Positions 20,912 through 32,572 of a stretch of DNA of 64,000 bases are shown piece by piece. The stretch comes from Earliella scabrosa (taxonomy: Eukaryota > Basidiomycota > Agaricomycetes > Polyporales > Polyporaceae): positions 2,170,001 to 2,234,000 of the forward strand of contig JABYQQ010000006.1 of assembly GCA_022605405.1 (NCBI GenBank). Direction: 5' to 3'. Position 1 is the stretch's first letter, and every line of letters begins with the position of its first letter. The position numbers and the translations under genes were made by a program. Under the pieces are notes generated by a model, which saw only the letters and a list, made by a program, of their open reading frames with translations, was not told the origin of the DNA and did no database searches.

Positions 20912-22876
20912 ATGGACACCCGCCATCACTCTGCAACGTCTTCGACCCTCTTCTCCCCGACCCCCCGGGCTGCGGAGTTCGACAAGAGCACTCTAGGAAT
21001 CGACTCCGAGAAGGCTGCCGTTGGAGTTGATGTCGACGCTGTTGACGAGTATCCCGACGGTGGTCTCCGGGCATGGCTTGTAGTCCTCGGGGTGCGCTTG
21101 ACTTCTGAGACTCTCTCCACAGTGCTATCACTGACCTGCATGCAGGTTACGTCAGGCATATGCGCGACGTTCGGTTTCATCAACGCATGGGGCGTGAGTT
21201 GAATCCCTTTACATCCTTCTCCCATATTCTCATCGGCCACCCGCGTTCAGATCTTCCAAGCGTACTACGAGCAATACATGCTGAGGGACATGTCGCCATC
21301 CGACATGTGAGCCGCGCGTCCATCCTTTCTCTCTCGGTCTACTGACTGCCTCGGATGTGCTATTCCAGTGCCTGGATCGGCTCCGTACAGGTATGCACGC
21401 AATTTACCTGAGCATTCGATCGTCTCCCGTTTACCTGTTTGCTCTCAGTACTCGCTTATGTTCATGCCTGGCCTCGTCCTCGGCAGACTGTTCGACATGG
21501 GCTACCTCCGCATCCCCGTCTTCCTCGCCTCCGTGCTCCTCGTTGTCTGCACGTTCCTCACCACGGAGTGCACCGAGTTCTGGCAGTTCTTGCTCTGCCA
21601 GGGCTTCGGGATCGGGGTGCGTTCTCTCTTGCTCGGTTCGTTATTCGTACGCGAGCTGACACTGACGGAATGGGGAACGATTAGCTTGGAAGCGGGGTGG
21701 TGTTCACTGCTGCGTCGGGAGTGGTCCCGCACTGGTTCCACAAGAATCTGGGACTTGCGTTCGCCTGCATGGCGAGCGGATCGAGCATTGGCGGAACGAT
21801 CTTCCCGATCATCCTGAAGAACCTCATCGAGCACCAAAGGTGGGCTGTCCGCTGTCATCCCAGTTCTGTTGACTTACGTTACTATCGGATTTTAGCTTTG
21901 CATGGACCCTGCGCATTATGGGATTCATTGTCGCCGCGTTCCTCATTGTTCTCAACCTGGTGGGCATTGTCCTATCTGTATATCGACGTGCGTACTAATA
22001 CGGGGATAGACGATCGCGCGGAGATTGCCTCCCAACCCGCACCCCGGTCCGTTCATCCACCTCGCCATGTTCAAGAGCGCTCCGTACTCGGTCTATTGCT
22101 CAGCCCTATTCGTCGGCTTCCTCGGTCTCTATACCGTACGTGCTATGATCAGGGACAAGGATGTGGTTGCTCACGTCCGTTCTAGTGCTTGACCTACATC
22201 TCCCTCAGCGGGCTGATGGCTGGTCTCGATCCCGATCTTTCCTTCTACCTGCTCTCGATCGCGAACGCGAGTTCACTGCTTGGCCGCATTGGAGGCGGCG
22301 TTCTGGCTGACCGGCATGGTAAGTGCCACGTTTCGCGCCGTGAGACGAAGCTGAAGGACTTACCAACTGTGTCCGACAGGTGCCCTCAACGTCCTGATCC
22401 CGGGCACCTTTGCCGCCGGTATCATGACCTATGCGTGGCCGTTCGCAACGACCAAGGGCCCTCTCATCGTCGTCGCCGTCCTATACGGGTTTGTTGTCCC
22501 CTCTCGTCTTGGAGACGTATACTTACTGACGCGCGACGACCCGCTAGCATAACCTCGGGCATCTTCGTCGCGATCATGGCACAGCCTGTCGTCCGAATGG
22601 GAAAGGTCACGGAGGTCGGCATGCGCACCGGTATGGCGTTCACGATCATGTCGCTCGGCGCGCTCGCTGGCCCGCCGATCTCTGGTGCGATCTTGGACAA
22701 CACCGGGACGTTCGAGAACGTTGGGTACTATGCTGGTGAGTGGTGTAGGTTCCGCTTCGCTTCGCTGGTCTCCATTGAGCTCGTGGGTTCCGACAGGCTC
22801 GGCCGTCATGGTCTCGGTTGCGCTCATGGTTGCGGCGAGGCATTTGCTCCTTGGAAAGCTTGTTGGACATGCTTGA
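20912..22876 (+). CDS. MFS monocarboxylate-type transporter
   Basis: A transporter gene of about ten exons that joins in frame from ATG 20912 to TGA 22874-22876. After a soluble N-terminus (MDTRHHSATSSTLF...) comes DEYPDGGLRAWLVVLG, the entry to helix 1 seen in fungal monocarboxylate permease (MCH) proteins. Then come SGICATFGFINAWG, FQAYYEQYML and AWIGSVQYSLMFMPGLVLGR. Further helices include GSGVVFTAASGVVPHWF with HKNLGLAFACMASGSSIGG. The C-terminal half shows SLLGRIGGGVLADRH (the MFS loop motif), then RTGMAFTIMSLGALAGPPISG. This fits a twelve-helix plasma-membrane carrier of the MCT family, probably proton-linked uptake of short organic acids or related solutes; the substrate cannot be told from sequence. 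No break was found. Confidence 0.85.
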
Positions 22877-23425
22877 GACGATACGGACACTGGACGCTGA
22901 TGATGACGCTATGAAACTAATGACGAACTTGTAGATTTATCCATTGCAGAATATCTAGAGCTCACCTCACACAGAACCGGTATCATAGACTCGAGAGCAT
23001 TAATAGATGTGGATGATATTTCCCCATACATACCCGGGTGGAAGTTCGATCATGTCCAGATGCTGCGAAACTAAACTTGAAGCCGAGCTTGAACTGGATG
23101 AAACTTCACCACACATGGAACTCGTCGATGCGTAGGTCAAGTTACTTACTGTGATCCGTATCGTAAAGTTCTCGTCTGGCGGAATGCTCAGGGGGTTGAC
23201 ACGGTTGAGGCCTGAAGCTTAAGCTTCTAGACCCCCATGATCCACGTGGATACGTTCTCGGCGCTTAAGCGGACGCCAGACGGTCATCGTCAACTTTATG
23301 TGACTTACCCACGACGTCGTTCAGCGTATATCGCGGATAGATCCTGTGGCCAGACTCTTTCAATCTGCCTTCGCCTCCACCGTACCCTGATTGCTAAGAG
23401 GTCCCAGCCGACCCGAGGCCTTGGG
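22877..23425. other. intergenic, nothing recognised
   Basis: A 550-base spacer between the transporter and F-box gene E. Only short open frames without bias. Confidence 0.35.
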
Positions 23426-25007
23426 ATGGAGAAGATGCTGGGCTTGTCAAAGCTGACACTGCCAGCGGATGCTGGCGACACGTCCACCCGCACTGAGTGA
23501 GTGCTTGGTATCGGATTCTCTCCCATTACCGCAATACACACCTTTCTGAAGTATCGAGTCTGCTGTACAGCCAGATGCCCGACGCCGGTATATGTGAACA
23601 AAACGCCTCCCCCGCTCAAGTCGTCCAGCCGACTCAGCCGTCTATCCCTTCCCTCCCGGCGGACGTTCTCATGCTCATCTTCGAGACCATCCACCTCGAG
23701 AATGAAAGTCAACGGCCCCCCGTGCTAGCAACATGTACATTGGTCTGCAGCACATGGAAGGAGCTCTCGCGCGTATACCTATTCTCCCATCTCAGAGTTT
23801 CTTCTGTTACGTCGGGATCCACATTCAGACGATTCTTCCGATTCATCGCGCAATGTCCACACGCCGCGCGGCACGTCCGCCACCTGTCGCTCCGAGGCCG
23901 TATCTCCTCGCAGCCGATTCTAACTGAAGACTGGGGACCAGACGACCAGGATCTTGATGAGGAAGACTACGACCACTACTATCATGTGGGATGGTATGGG
24001 ATGGCGAGGCTTAGGATGATCACCTTGTTCAATTGCCTTCCTAAGCTGACCCAACTACAGACCCTGGAGCTCGACAGAGTCCATATCATTCATCTCCCAG
24101 ATTGCGCCCTCCCACACACCTCCTTCACTATTCAAACACTCGTCATGACTGCTGTGAGGGTGGATCAGCTCGACGCTGCAGCTGGCTCGCTGATGCCATC
24201 ACCCGAGCTGAACTTATTGGAAGCCCTTCGCGTGTTCTCCTTTGGGTTTTCGCGAGGGGGCTGGGGTCCAATATTGGGGGGCATGTACTCGTTCCTCAGG
24301 ACGACTGGAGCGCATGCCAGGCTGTCCGAGTTCAACATCGAGTGTCTGGACGACGCCCGGTTGCTCTTTGGCGGTGAGTTGCTTCAATCAGTGTGGACTA
24401 GCTCGCTGATTGGTCATCACGATGCCGTAGATACAATCCCTTGGGATACTATCGGGTCAGCCGTTGCATCGTGCCATCTCCTCCAGACGGTCGAGCTACG
24501 ATTACATATTGACACGATACTTCTGTGCCCCACGCGCGACCCGCCCGCGACCTTCAGGGTGTTACCAGAACTCTCCATCTTCCTAGCCAGATTCACCACC
24601 CTGTCCACGCTGCGTCGTCTGACGTTCACGCTTAGACTCTCAGAAGCAGCATACGACGATCCATATCCTGATGACGGGGCGTACCCCGACTACGAAACCG
24701 AAAGTCGCAATGCGTTCACGACCGACCTCGGGGTTCTCGACGAGTTGTGCGCTCGACTGTGCGAGCGACTCGAGGCGCTGAAGACCATTACGGTTTTCGT
24801 GGACGCAGATTTACTCAGCCAATCAAATGAGAAAAGCCCGAACGCAGTCATGCAGGATGCAATGCCACGTCTACATGCCATGGGTGTATTGGAGGCGGTT
24901 GCAACACACCGAGGCGCTCCTATCACGGATGATGAGTGAGTGGAAACCTTCTGTGCATCGCTGAGTACTAACCCCTCGCTCGCAGACGTAATGGTTCGCG
25001 AATATGA
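23426..25007 (+). CDS. F-box protein E
   Basis: The start is ATG 23426 (MEKMLGLSKLTLPADAGDTS). An intron beginning GTGAGT at 23497 and ending in TACAG at about 23570 joins it in frame to the exon with the F-box (IPSLPADVLMLIFETIH, then CTLVCSTWKELSRVYLFSHL) and RFFRFIAQCPHAARHVRHL. Near 24375 an in-frame GTGAGT...CGTAG segment after DARLLFG is at the position of introns in the paralogs and is probably spliced. The frame reaches a stop at 24939. A canonical intron (donor at 24937, branch-like CTAAC, acceptor at 24985) would instead end the protein as ERNGSRI with a stop at 25007. The central part has an acidic stretch (DWGPDDQDLDEEDYDHYY). Predicted SCF adaptor of unknown target. Confidence 0.76.
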
Positions 25008-25488
25008 TGAGACGAGACTGGCAGGGATCACGCGGCGCATAGCTCATTAGTCGCGGTGGACTCACCAATATGCTACCCCATCTCGACGGTCATAGAGGCT
25101 ACTGCTCACAACCTCCTGCATCATCAGTCCAGCGGACTATCTGTAGTGTTCGGTCATCCTCTCTCCTTGATGGAAATTCTCGGTGTAACTTCAAGTTGAA
25201 ATGACGGTTCAGAGTGTAGGACTACTTGAGGCCTGCGCTACCGCTAGCGTATTCTTGCAGGGATTTCTCCGACTAATTCATCCGCGGCCAAGTGCTTCAC
25301 ACGGGAACGCTCCAGCACACAGGACCATGATCGATAACGCGCATCGGGCACAAATGAAGATCGGCTTCTGCTTTGTACTGTGCACACCAAGCACCTGTGT
25401 GAACGAGCGCACGTGGCGAAGCGATTGTTCTTTAACGGACGAGTGCCACTACTTCCGATGGCTCTCTCTCTTGCTCGTCGCCCCAACA
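25008..25488. other. intergenic, nothing recognised
   Basis: A 480-base spacer before F-box gene F, presumably containing its promoter. Confidence 0.35.
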
Positions 25489-27333
25489 ATGACACCCCAA
25501 ATCGCCCCCCGTCCGGGCGAACAGAAGTGAGTGCTCGCGTTGGCATTCAAAGATCCTGCTGACTCTGTAGCAATCACAGCACTCCTGAAGTCGCTGCCCC
25601 CATCACGCCTGAGCTCACCGTGGACTCGGAGCTGCTTGGCGCCCCCGCCGAGGAGGCTAGTGGCACCAACAAACACACCAACATCGCAGACCTTCCGGTC
25701 GAGCTCCTCATCAAAGTCCTCGAGCACTGCAAGCACGTCCCGGCTCCCCCTCCGGCGGGGCCGCGCCGCACGTACATACCCCCCAAGCCCAGCCCGACGC
25801 CACTCCGCGAGTGCTCGCTCGTGTGCAAGCAGTGGCGTGCGCTCTGCCTCCCGCACATCTTCATCCGCCTCGTCCTGCGCGGCGCCGACACGTTCACGCA
25901 CTTATTCACGCTCGTCGAGGGTACGCCGAGCGCAGTGCGGTGCACAGAGAACTTGGTGCTGTACGGCGCGCACCCGGGCGCGGCGCCAGGACAGTTCGCA
26001 GAGGTCGACTGGGCGCGCTTCGCGGCGGTCCTTCCGAAGATGATCTCCTTGAAGACGCTTACCCTTAGCTCGCTCTCTGTGGCATCCATGAAAGCGCCGC
26101 CGTCATTGGTCGCACCAGTAGAGGGCGAGCTCGACACGATCATTGTGCTGGACGAGGTTTGCATTCGCGGACTGCGGGTGTACGGCGATCGGAACCCGAG
26201 CGAGGTCGAGGGCGACGTGCTCTCGAACGTCCTGCACTGGCTACCCATCGCTGGTATTGAGAAGCTGACGGTCCTGGACACTATGAGCCGTGCGTCCGAG
26301 GGTGTTACAGCCGCGGAGGACGACGCGTTCGGGGTCAGTGAGAGGATATTGGCCATGTGGGACGTCCGCCTCAGCATCACAGCTTCGTTGTCCAGCCAGC
26401 TCAGTGGCCTCGGGCGAATTGCCAACCCCGAGGTACTGCCCCGCTACTTGACCGTCCAAATACTGCGCTGGAAGGACGTTCAGGGCCTCGTTGCCTTCTT
26501 GCGGCACACAGGGAAGACGATGCTCGGGCTCGACATCGACCTGACCGTGCTTATGGACAAGGACCAGGAGGAACTCACGGGTACGTGATCGCTACTAGCC
26601 TGCAGCTGCCTCGCGTGTGATGACGCCTTCCCCGCCGTCGCCACAGACATCGCCGCCCCCCTGCCCCCGTGGCACCTGCTCAGCGACGCGCTCGCAGCCT
26701 GTCCAGAGCTCCTCGAGTTCCGCGTCCGCGTCCCGCCGGAGCGGGCCCGCAAGGACGGGGCGGCGAACAGGAGCCCTCAGCCGTTCGTCCCCGCGCGGTA
26801 CACGCCCTTCGCGACCATCGCGCGCGCGCTCCCCGCGACCATCGAGCACGTGCGCGTGCTCCTCAGGACCAAGTCGAGCACGCGCTACAGCGCGGACACC
26901 CTCGAGCTGTGGGACCTCGGCGCGCTGGACGCGCTGGCCGAGGACGCGGCCCGGTTTCCGCACATGTGTGCAATCTACGTCGAGCAGCAGTGGACGAGCT
27001 GGCCGATGGAGGTCGACTTCCAGATGCTGCGGGAGCCGGTGATTGACGTGCTGCCGGCCGCGGTGGACCGCGGGATGGTGGCGCATTCGTACAAGGATTG
27101 GTACCCGTACCTTGGTGAGCGGTGCTTCATGTCGCTGTGACGTTGAGACTGTCGGAACTGCTGGTGCTGACAGAGCCTGCTGTTTCCAGGTGACTTGGGC
27201 GAATTCGAACAGCACGAAGGACACATAGATGACATAGGTGAAGGGGAAGAAGCGCAATTCAAGAGACTGGAGGCGATATTTTGGCGAGAAGTGGAGATGA
27301 AAGAGGAACAGAGGAAGATGGGCATTTTGTAGA
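25489..27333 (+). CDS. F-box protein F
   Basis: ATG 25489 opens a short exon (MTPQIAPRPGEQ) ending at 25526. A 44-nt intron (25527-25570) leads in frame to the F-box exon (IADLPVELLIKVLEHCKHV, then CSLVCKQWRALCLPHIF). The insert between the two F-box halves is proline-rich (PAPPPAGPRRTYIPPKPSP). A phase-1 intron follows MDKDQEELT at about 26581-26648; the next exon is very GC-rich (ATIEHVRVLLRTKSSTRYS). A further intron at about 27115-27190 precedes a charged tail (RLEAIFWREVEMKEEQRKMG) and TAG 27331-27333. The tail could form a coiled coil. Antisense open frames over this gene are shadows created by its GC bias. Confidence 0.8.
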
Positions 27334-27626
27334 CACCGGAAGCAGCAACTTCAACAGGTGGGGGACGGTTGCTGCTACTGGGTAGGGAGAGAGAAGCTCT
27401 CGTGCCAGTGTATGTACCGCCCCCGACGGTAAGAGCAACAGAGCGGCAGATGGCTTGGATGTGTAGAATGCAAAGTGTCATGTTATTGCTAGCCGACGTG
27501 GTACGGGAAGCATCTGATGATTTACGAAGCGACGGAAGCGATACGACTCATATCCACACTGTCCATTTCCTCGCGTTTTTGCCTAACTTCTGCCCATTCG
27601 TGAGACATGCGCTTGTAGTCCTGACA
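27334..27626. other. convergent 3' spacer
   Basis: A 293-base tail-to-tail spacer between F-box genes F and G. Nothing recognisable. Confidence 0.4.
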
Positions 27627-29426
27627 CTATCGCTCATCCGCGTGTGCATCCTCTCGTTCGCGCGGCACATCGTTGACCTCCAACGCCTCGTCGGCGTCGG
27701 CATAACTTTCCTGATCTCCGCCGTCGGAATTCGACGGATCGTCCAACGCCTCTGAGCTCGGATATCGCCTGAGCCAATCCTCTCGATCGAACTCGTTCGC
27801 ATCCATCTCCGAGTCTCCGGTACAACTACTAGATGACAAGAACAAGTGAGTCAGCCGTTACGCGGACGTGTCCAACCAGACGAGATAGTAGACTCACAGC
27901 CATCCCACATGCGTGAATTTGAGAAGGCCTGCTGCCTTGAGCTGTGGCAGCTCCTCGATGACTCGCGTCATCACAGCATAATCGGCGTCCCGGATCCCAC
28001 ACTCCGGAACCTTGTGCTCCACCAGAACCTTCATGAGCTGTGTGTAGGTTTTGCGACCTTCGACGGAGCCTAGGTTGTCAAGGGCTTCGATGCCCCATAG
28101 TTGCAGCGTGTCTTCGTCATACCATTTGGTGTCCCAGCGGTTGTGCAGTTCATGAACGACCTCCTCAATCGTGGAGGGCAAGACGGGAGCGACAGCTTGC
28201 CAAGGCAGGTACCGGCTCGGTGTAAACGGCCACTTGTCACACGATCTCCGAGGTAATGTACGAATGCGGAGGAACCGCAGCCTCGGGCACGCTTCCACAG
28301 CTGCCCGAAGGATATCCCAGGGAGGAGACAGTGGCGTTCCTTGACCGCCGCACTCTGAAGCGATCGAGTCGTTGAGTCGAAGGTCAAACCATCGTGCTGA
28401 TAGAGCACTCACCGGCTTCTTCCTCGATCTCGATGAGCGTGGTGAGGCTGACGTCGAGGGTTTGGAGGTTGCGACCCGCCACACCCAAGAGGCTAGACAT
28501 TGCGCTCGCATCCTTCCAACGCCCCCACTTCGCTCTAAGAGAGTTCAAGCACCCAGACACAAGAGCATGCTGCAGGTACCTGAAGTGATCTGCCGTACTG
28601 CAGGGCCGGTCGAGGGTAAGGGCACGGATGGACACGTCTTGACTGCGCCACCCGTGCGCCGGGTTCGTGAACAAGTCCCCGTTTTCGAGGTACCGACCAA
28701 ATGCACTTTGTGTTTGGAGATGGTCGATGGCGGAGACGGGGAGAATGCCGAGGACGGTGGACAGGATGTCCGCCTCGCCACCAGGGTGATGCACGGAAAC
28801 GTATGCCAGGACAAGTCGTTTCAGCGAGATGCGCTCGGATATCTCCAGCAGCGGGTTCCTCTCGGGGACTCTTAGCTCCATGTCAGCCAGCGTGAGGTAT
28901 TGGAGGGCAGTCAGGTCGATAAGCAGCCTTGCGAAGGCGGGGTATTCCGAGGGAGTGGTCCCCCACTCCTGCTGGGAGATGCAGACCTCCTGAATGCACC
29001 TGCGAATCCCCGCGTTCTCGTTGAACAGACTGCAGGACAGATCTTGCGGTCTGTGGTGACCCGTACCGCCAAGATCCAATGTCCTGAATAGCGTCGGTAG
29101 AAGGAGTGACCGCCACAGCTTGCAAACCAGAGAGAGTGACTTGATGCCGACCGAGGGACCACAAGACTGCCATCGTCCATAGTACGCGTCCCAGCGGGAC
29201 TCAGACTCAGACTCAGAGTGGTGGCGTCCCACTACATGCTCCAGAATGAGTAGGAGGAGTTCGTTTGGTAATCTCTGGATGGGACTGGTGATGCTTAAGC
29301 ACCAGCCAGGGACCGATTCAGTATCAGGATCGAAGCATGCGAGCATCATCACGGGCAGAGGCGTAGTCCTCACCACTTGTGCCGACGGCGACGACGAGCT
29401 TGAGCCCGTTTTCTCTTGGACGACAT
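27627..29426 (-). CDS. F-box protein G
   Basis: Start ATG 29426 gives a short first exon with a strongly basic leader (MSSKRKRAQARRRRRHK). An intron (GTGAGG...CCAG) then joins to the F-box (PIQRLPNELLLLILEHVVG, SLSLVCKLWRSLLLPTLF). The same exon structure is seen in gene H, which supports this start over the GTG that opens the long frame. A serine/glutamate repeat SESESES follows the first F-box helix. A second intron sits after LIEIEEEAG. The third intron separates a last exon (27627 to about 27840) encoding an acidic tail beginning TGDSEMDANEFDREDWLRRY. The tail runs about 65 residues, against fewer than 20 in H. Probably a nuclear SCF adaptor. It is the 3' neighbour of HEM14 on the same strand. 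Confidence 0.8.
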
Positions 29427-29762
29427 GGAGCGGGGAGCGAGTCTCGAACGGAAACGGGGTGCGGACGACAAGCTCTTGATGAAGGTATTTGAGTTGTTCG
29501 GACTTTCACGAGGCGTCACCATCTCGCTGCCTAGCATGGGGCAACAATAACGTTCGTATTAGCGCTTAGCGAATGCACTCCATTCCGACGCAAACCCCTG
29601 GGCATCGCGCCGGCATCACCATCATATTCATGGCCAGATGTCGACTCGTCGTTGATATCGCTGAAGTGCTCAAGTGCTACATCAGTATCGCCACACCTCG
29701 GGAGTTGAGAGTCAACCCTTCACACATACAACGTCCTTCCTCCACCTCCAACGCAGCCCGTC
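29427..29762. other. spacer between HEM14 and F-box G
   Basis: A 336-base spacer holding the 3' flank of HEM14 and the promoter of F-box gene G. No other feature was seen. Confidence 0.4.
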
Positions 29763-32572
29763 CTACACCTCCAACGCAACCCTCCTCCCACCCTCCACAC
29801 AATCCCCCACGCTCACCCCACCAACACCCGCACCCACAACCCACGCATTCGGCCCCAACCGCGCCCTCACCGCCGCCCCAAGCTCCCTAACGCGCGCCAC
29901 ATGCCCCACCGTCGGCGTCGGTATGCACTCACGGTGCTCCCGCACGCGCACCAAACACGGGTCCGGGAGCGCCCCAGGCTCGAGGCTCAGATGGGTCCGC
30001 AGCGCCTCGAGCAGCGCGGGGAGGAACGCTGGCGAGGTGGGTGTGGGCGATGGGGCGCCGTACGGCCCTCCGAGCATCACTGTGACTTTGGTGAACGCGC
30101 CGCTGGGCGTGTCCTGCGCCGGAAGGGCGCACGAGTCGAACACGGTTCCGAGCATGCCGAGCGAGGACGAGGTGGGGGAGGTGGGGGAGGAGAGGTAGCC
30201 GGAGGGAGGGCGGGGGATGAGGTACCCGAACCCTGCGGGGTGGATGGGCGCGGGCGTCGGCGGGAAGACGAGGTTGACGACCGTGACTGAGGACGAGGGG
30301 TTCGCGTGCAGGTGGGGAAGCAGGCGCGGCTCGGAAGCGGGCGGGTCTGCGAGGAGCTGGCTCAGGCGGGGGAGGGGGATCGCGCAGACGAGGTGCGAGG
30401 ACGTGATGCGCTTCCCGGACTCTGTGGTGAGCTGCGTACAGGAGAGATGAGATATCGGATAGTAGGTCATGATGGAGTCACTCACCTCGAACCCGGTGCC
30501 AGTTCTCCGCAGTGCGGCCGCACCGTCACCTTTCACGATATCCACATTGTCGTTCTCGCGCAGACGGCTCTCCATCGCGTCCGTCAAAGTCTGCATCCCA
30601 TCCCGGAACGAGTACACGCTCACGCCCTTCATGAGCTGCACAACCTCGCCCAGCTCATACTCACCCTTTCTCCCCATCTCCGCAACATCCTGCTTCTTCC
30701 TCCGCGCGGCCGACAACATGTCGCGCACCGCTCCGCGCACGACGCTGCCTTTCCCAGCCGCCTCGAGCTGGCACAGCATCGGGAACGCCGCGCGGACGCT
30801 CAGGACGCGCGAGTCCGCCGCATATATGCCGTGCACGAGCGCGCTGCCGAACGTCTGCGCGAACGCGGGGCCGAAGTGCCGCGTCAGGAAGGCGTCGACA
30901 GACTCGTCGTTGTCGTCGTCGGACGCGCTTAGGACTGCATTGGCCGGATGAGAGTGAATGGCTGTGTGTCACCGGGAGGATCGGCGGCGCGTACCTGTTC
31001 GATTAGATGAGAGTGCGTCCCGGAGCACGGCGGGTACAAGCGTTTTTGCTAGAGGAGATCGGAGGAGGGACGGGAGGGAGGTGGGGATGGCTGTAAGGCC
31101 GGTTGAACCTGGAATGTGGAGGAACCTGTTGCGGGCTGCTGGGGCATTCCGGGGGACGGTGAGCAGGGAAGGCGTGAGACCGAGAAGATGGACCTAGGCG
31201 AGGAATGTGAGTGCGTGGATTGATGAGACCAGAGCGGACGATGCAGGTCACGGAGCAATGCTTGTCTCTTCTGTGAAAGTATCCTCAGGCTGATCCTGTT
31301 CGTGCGCATGGCTCTGGCTGCCTGAGGTACACAGCGTAACGTGTCCTTCGGTAGATTGACACGCCGCTGCGCTCCAGGCTGCCCGTTCTCTCCAGCGCAT
31401 GTGGATGTGCGACGGGGAACAGAAGCTCGTGTGCGGGCGGGGCTTTCGAAGGAGAGGAGGAGAAGGAACACCTTGGTGGGAAAACAGCAAACGCGCGTAA
31501 TGCCGCGTCCCGCACGACTGCGCGCTCACTATCCACCACCAGTCCCCCTTCGCAGGACAGGCCCGCCCACGAGCTCCTGTTCTCTGCGGCTCGTGTCGCA
31601 GAGAACGAGCGGCGTGGCAATCATCCTTGAAACCACGTTACACTGCACATCGCAGGTAGCCAGAGTCACGCGAACAAACCAGACCGGCTTGAGCACACTC
31701 GCACAGATGAGACAGCTGCCGCGACGACCCCGTTGAGTATAGCACTACTCAGTTGGGGCCGCTAGCGCAGCCTCATCCGCCAGCACAAGCGTAGGGACTG
31801 TATATCCGTAGACGTATTCTGCCAACCGAGGGGCCAAGCTGCCCTTTCCCAAAAGAATGCCCGGCATGAACGCACTCGAATGGAGAGGATGATACGACAC
31901 TCGTGGACGCCAACGGGCGCGCCGCTGTGCGGGTGGCGGCATTAGGCGCGAGTGTTGTGTTCCCCACCGAGATTGTCCCTCCTCATCCTCCTCCCCATGA
32001 TTCGCATGAGCGGCGGGATAGCCCGAACAGAATTCACCAAACCCTTCACGGCAGGCATCCGCAAATGTTCTGCCAAAGAACAGTCGTAGAAAAGGCGCTA
32101 TACTCGGACAACTGTTCTATCGCACATGACAAAATCACAGAAAAAGTCACGAAAGTGTAACCTGTTCAAGGCATTTTCTGCGACATTGTCACGTGTGAGA
32201 GAAAAGGTGCTCTGTAGTTGCGCTTTTTCTGCGCCTTTTCTCTGGAAGAACATTGACGCATGCCCGCCGTGCTTGCCTTGTGTTCGTGTCACGCACGTGA
32301 GAGGGAAACTGTGTGCTCACCAGTTCGAGTATTGCCTTGGAATTTGGCCGTAGCGTTCTGGGGCCGCTCTCCAGCAGCACATCCGCCTCACGGCTGTTGC
32401 CATCCTTTATACGCACGCGCTCAGAGCGCACCCAGCCCCCGAGTCTTGGAGAGCTCTCGACGAGGGTGATGCGCGTGCCGGTGCGGGGCGGGAAGCGTCG
32501 AGAGAGATGGAACGCGGCGGAGAGACCGGTGATGCCGCCACCGACGACTGCTACCGACCTGGGAGGGGCCAT
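29763..32572 (-). CDS. HEM14: protoporphyrinogen oxidase
   Basis: This enzyme oxidises protoporphyrinogen IX to protoporphyrin IX, the penultimate step of heme synthesis, on the mitochondrial inner membrane. Exon 1 (ATG 32572 to 32321) has the FAD-binding GxGxxG in [20 protein letters not shown], then [14 protein letters not shown]. Exon 2 (31193-30995) reads [20 protein letters not shown]. Exon 3 starts at 30934 with [20 protein letters not shown] and [18 protein letters not shown], hallmark protoporphyrinogen oxidase sequence. An in-frame intron of about 60 nt follows GTGFEV. The end contains GPYGAPSP and GGRRVALEV with stop TAG at 29763-29765. All joins keep frame, so the gene looks functional. 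Intron 1 is 1127 nt, against 45-70 for most introns here, and holds an inverted-repeat element. A decayed copy lies at 60.5-61.8 kb. Confidence 0.88.
31194..32320 (-). other. expanded HEM14 intron 1
   Basis: Donor GTGAGC at 32320 and acceptor CCTAG at 31194 enclose 1127 bases. A minus-strand open frame at 31745-31942 ([20 protein letters not shown] within it) looks somewhat protein-like but has no recognised family. The 5' part carries the inverted-repeat element at 32047-32271. The rest has no recognised structure and may be further inserted DNA. Confidence 0.6.
32047..32271. mobile_element. 225-bp MITE-like inverted-repeat element
   Basis: The left end begins CACGGCAGGCATCCGC and the reverse complement of the right end begins CACGGCGGGCATGCGT. 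Over the first 24 bases 20 match, and further inward both arms carry GCGCCTTTTCT. It has no coding capacity. Flanking bases share only CTT, so no long target-site duplication is evident and the superfamily is not fixed. It lies inside HEM14 intron 1, where it is presumably spliced out. Confidence 0.6.

Noticed and set aside
25574..26425. 283-codon minus-strand frame over F-box F
   Set aside because: It is a shadow of the F-box exon; composition is dominated by Ser, Arg and Thr as expected for antisense of GC-biased codons.
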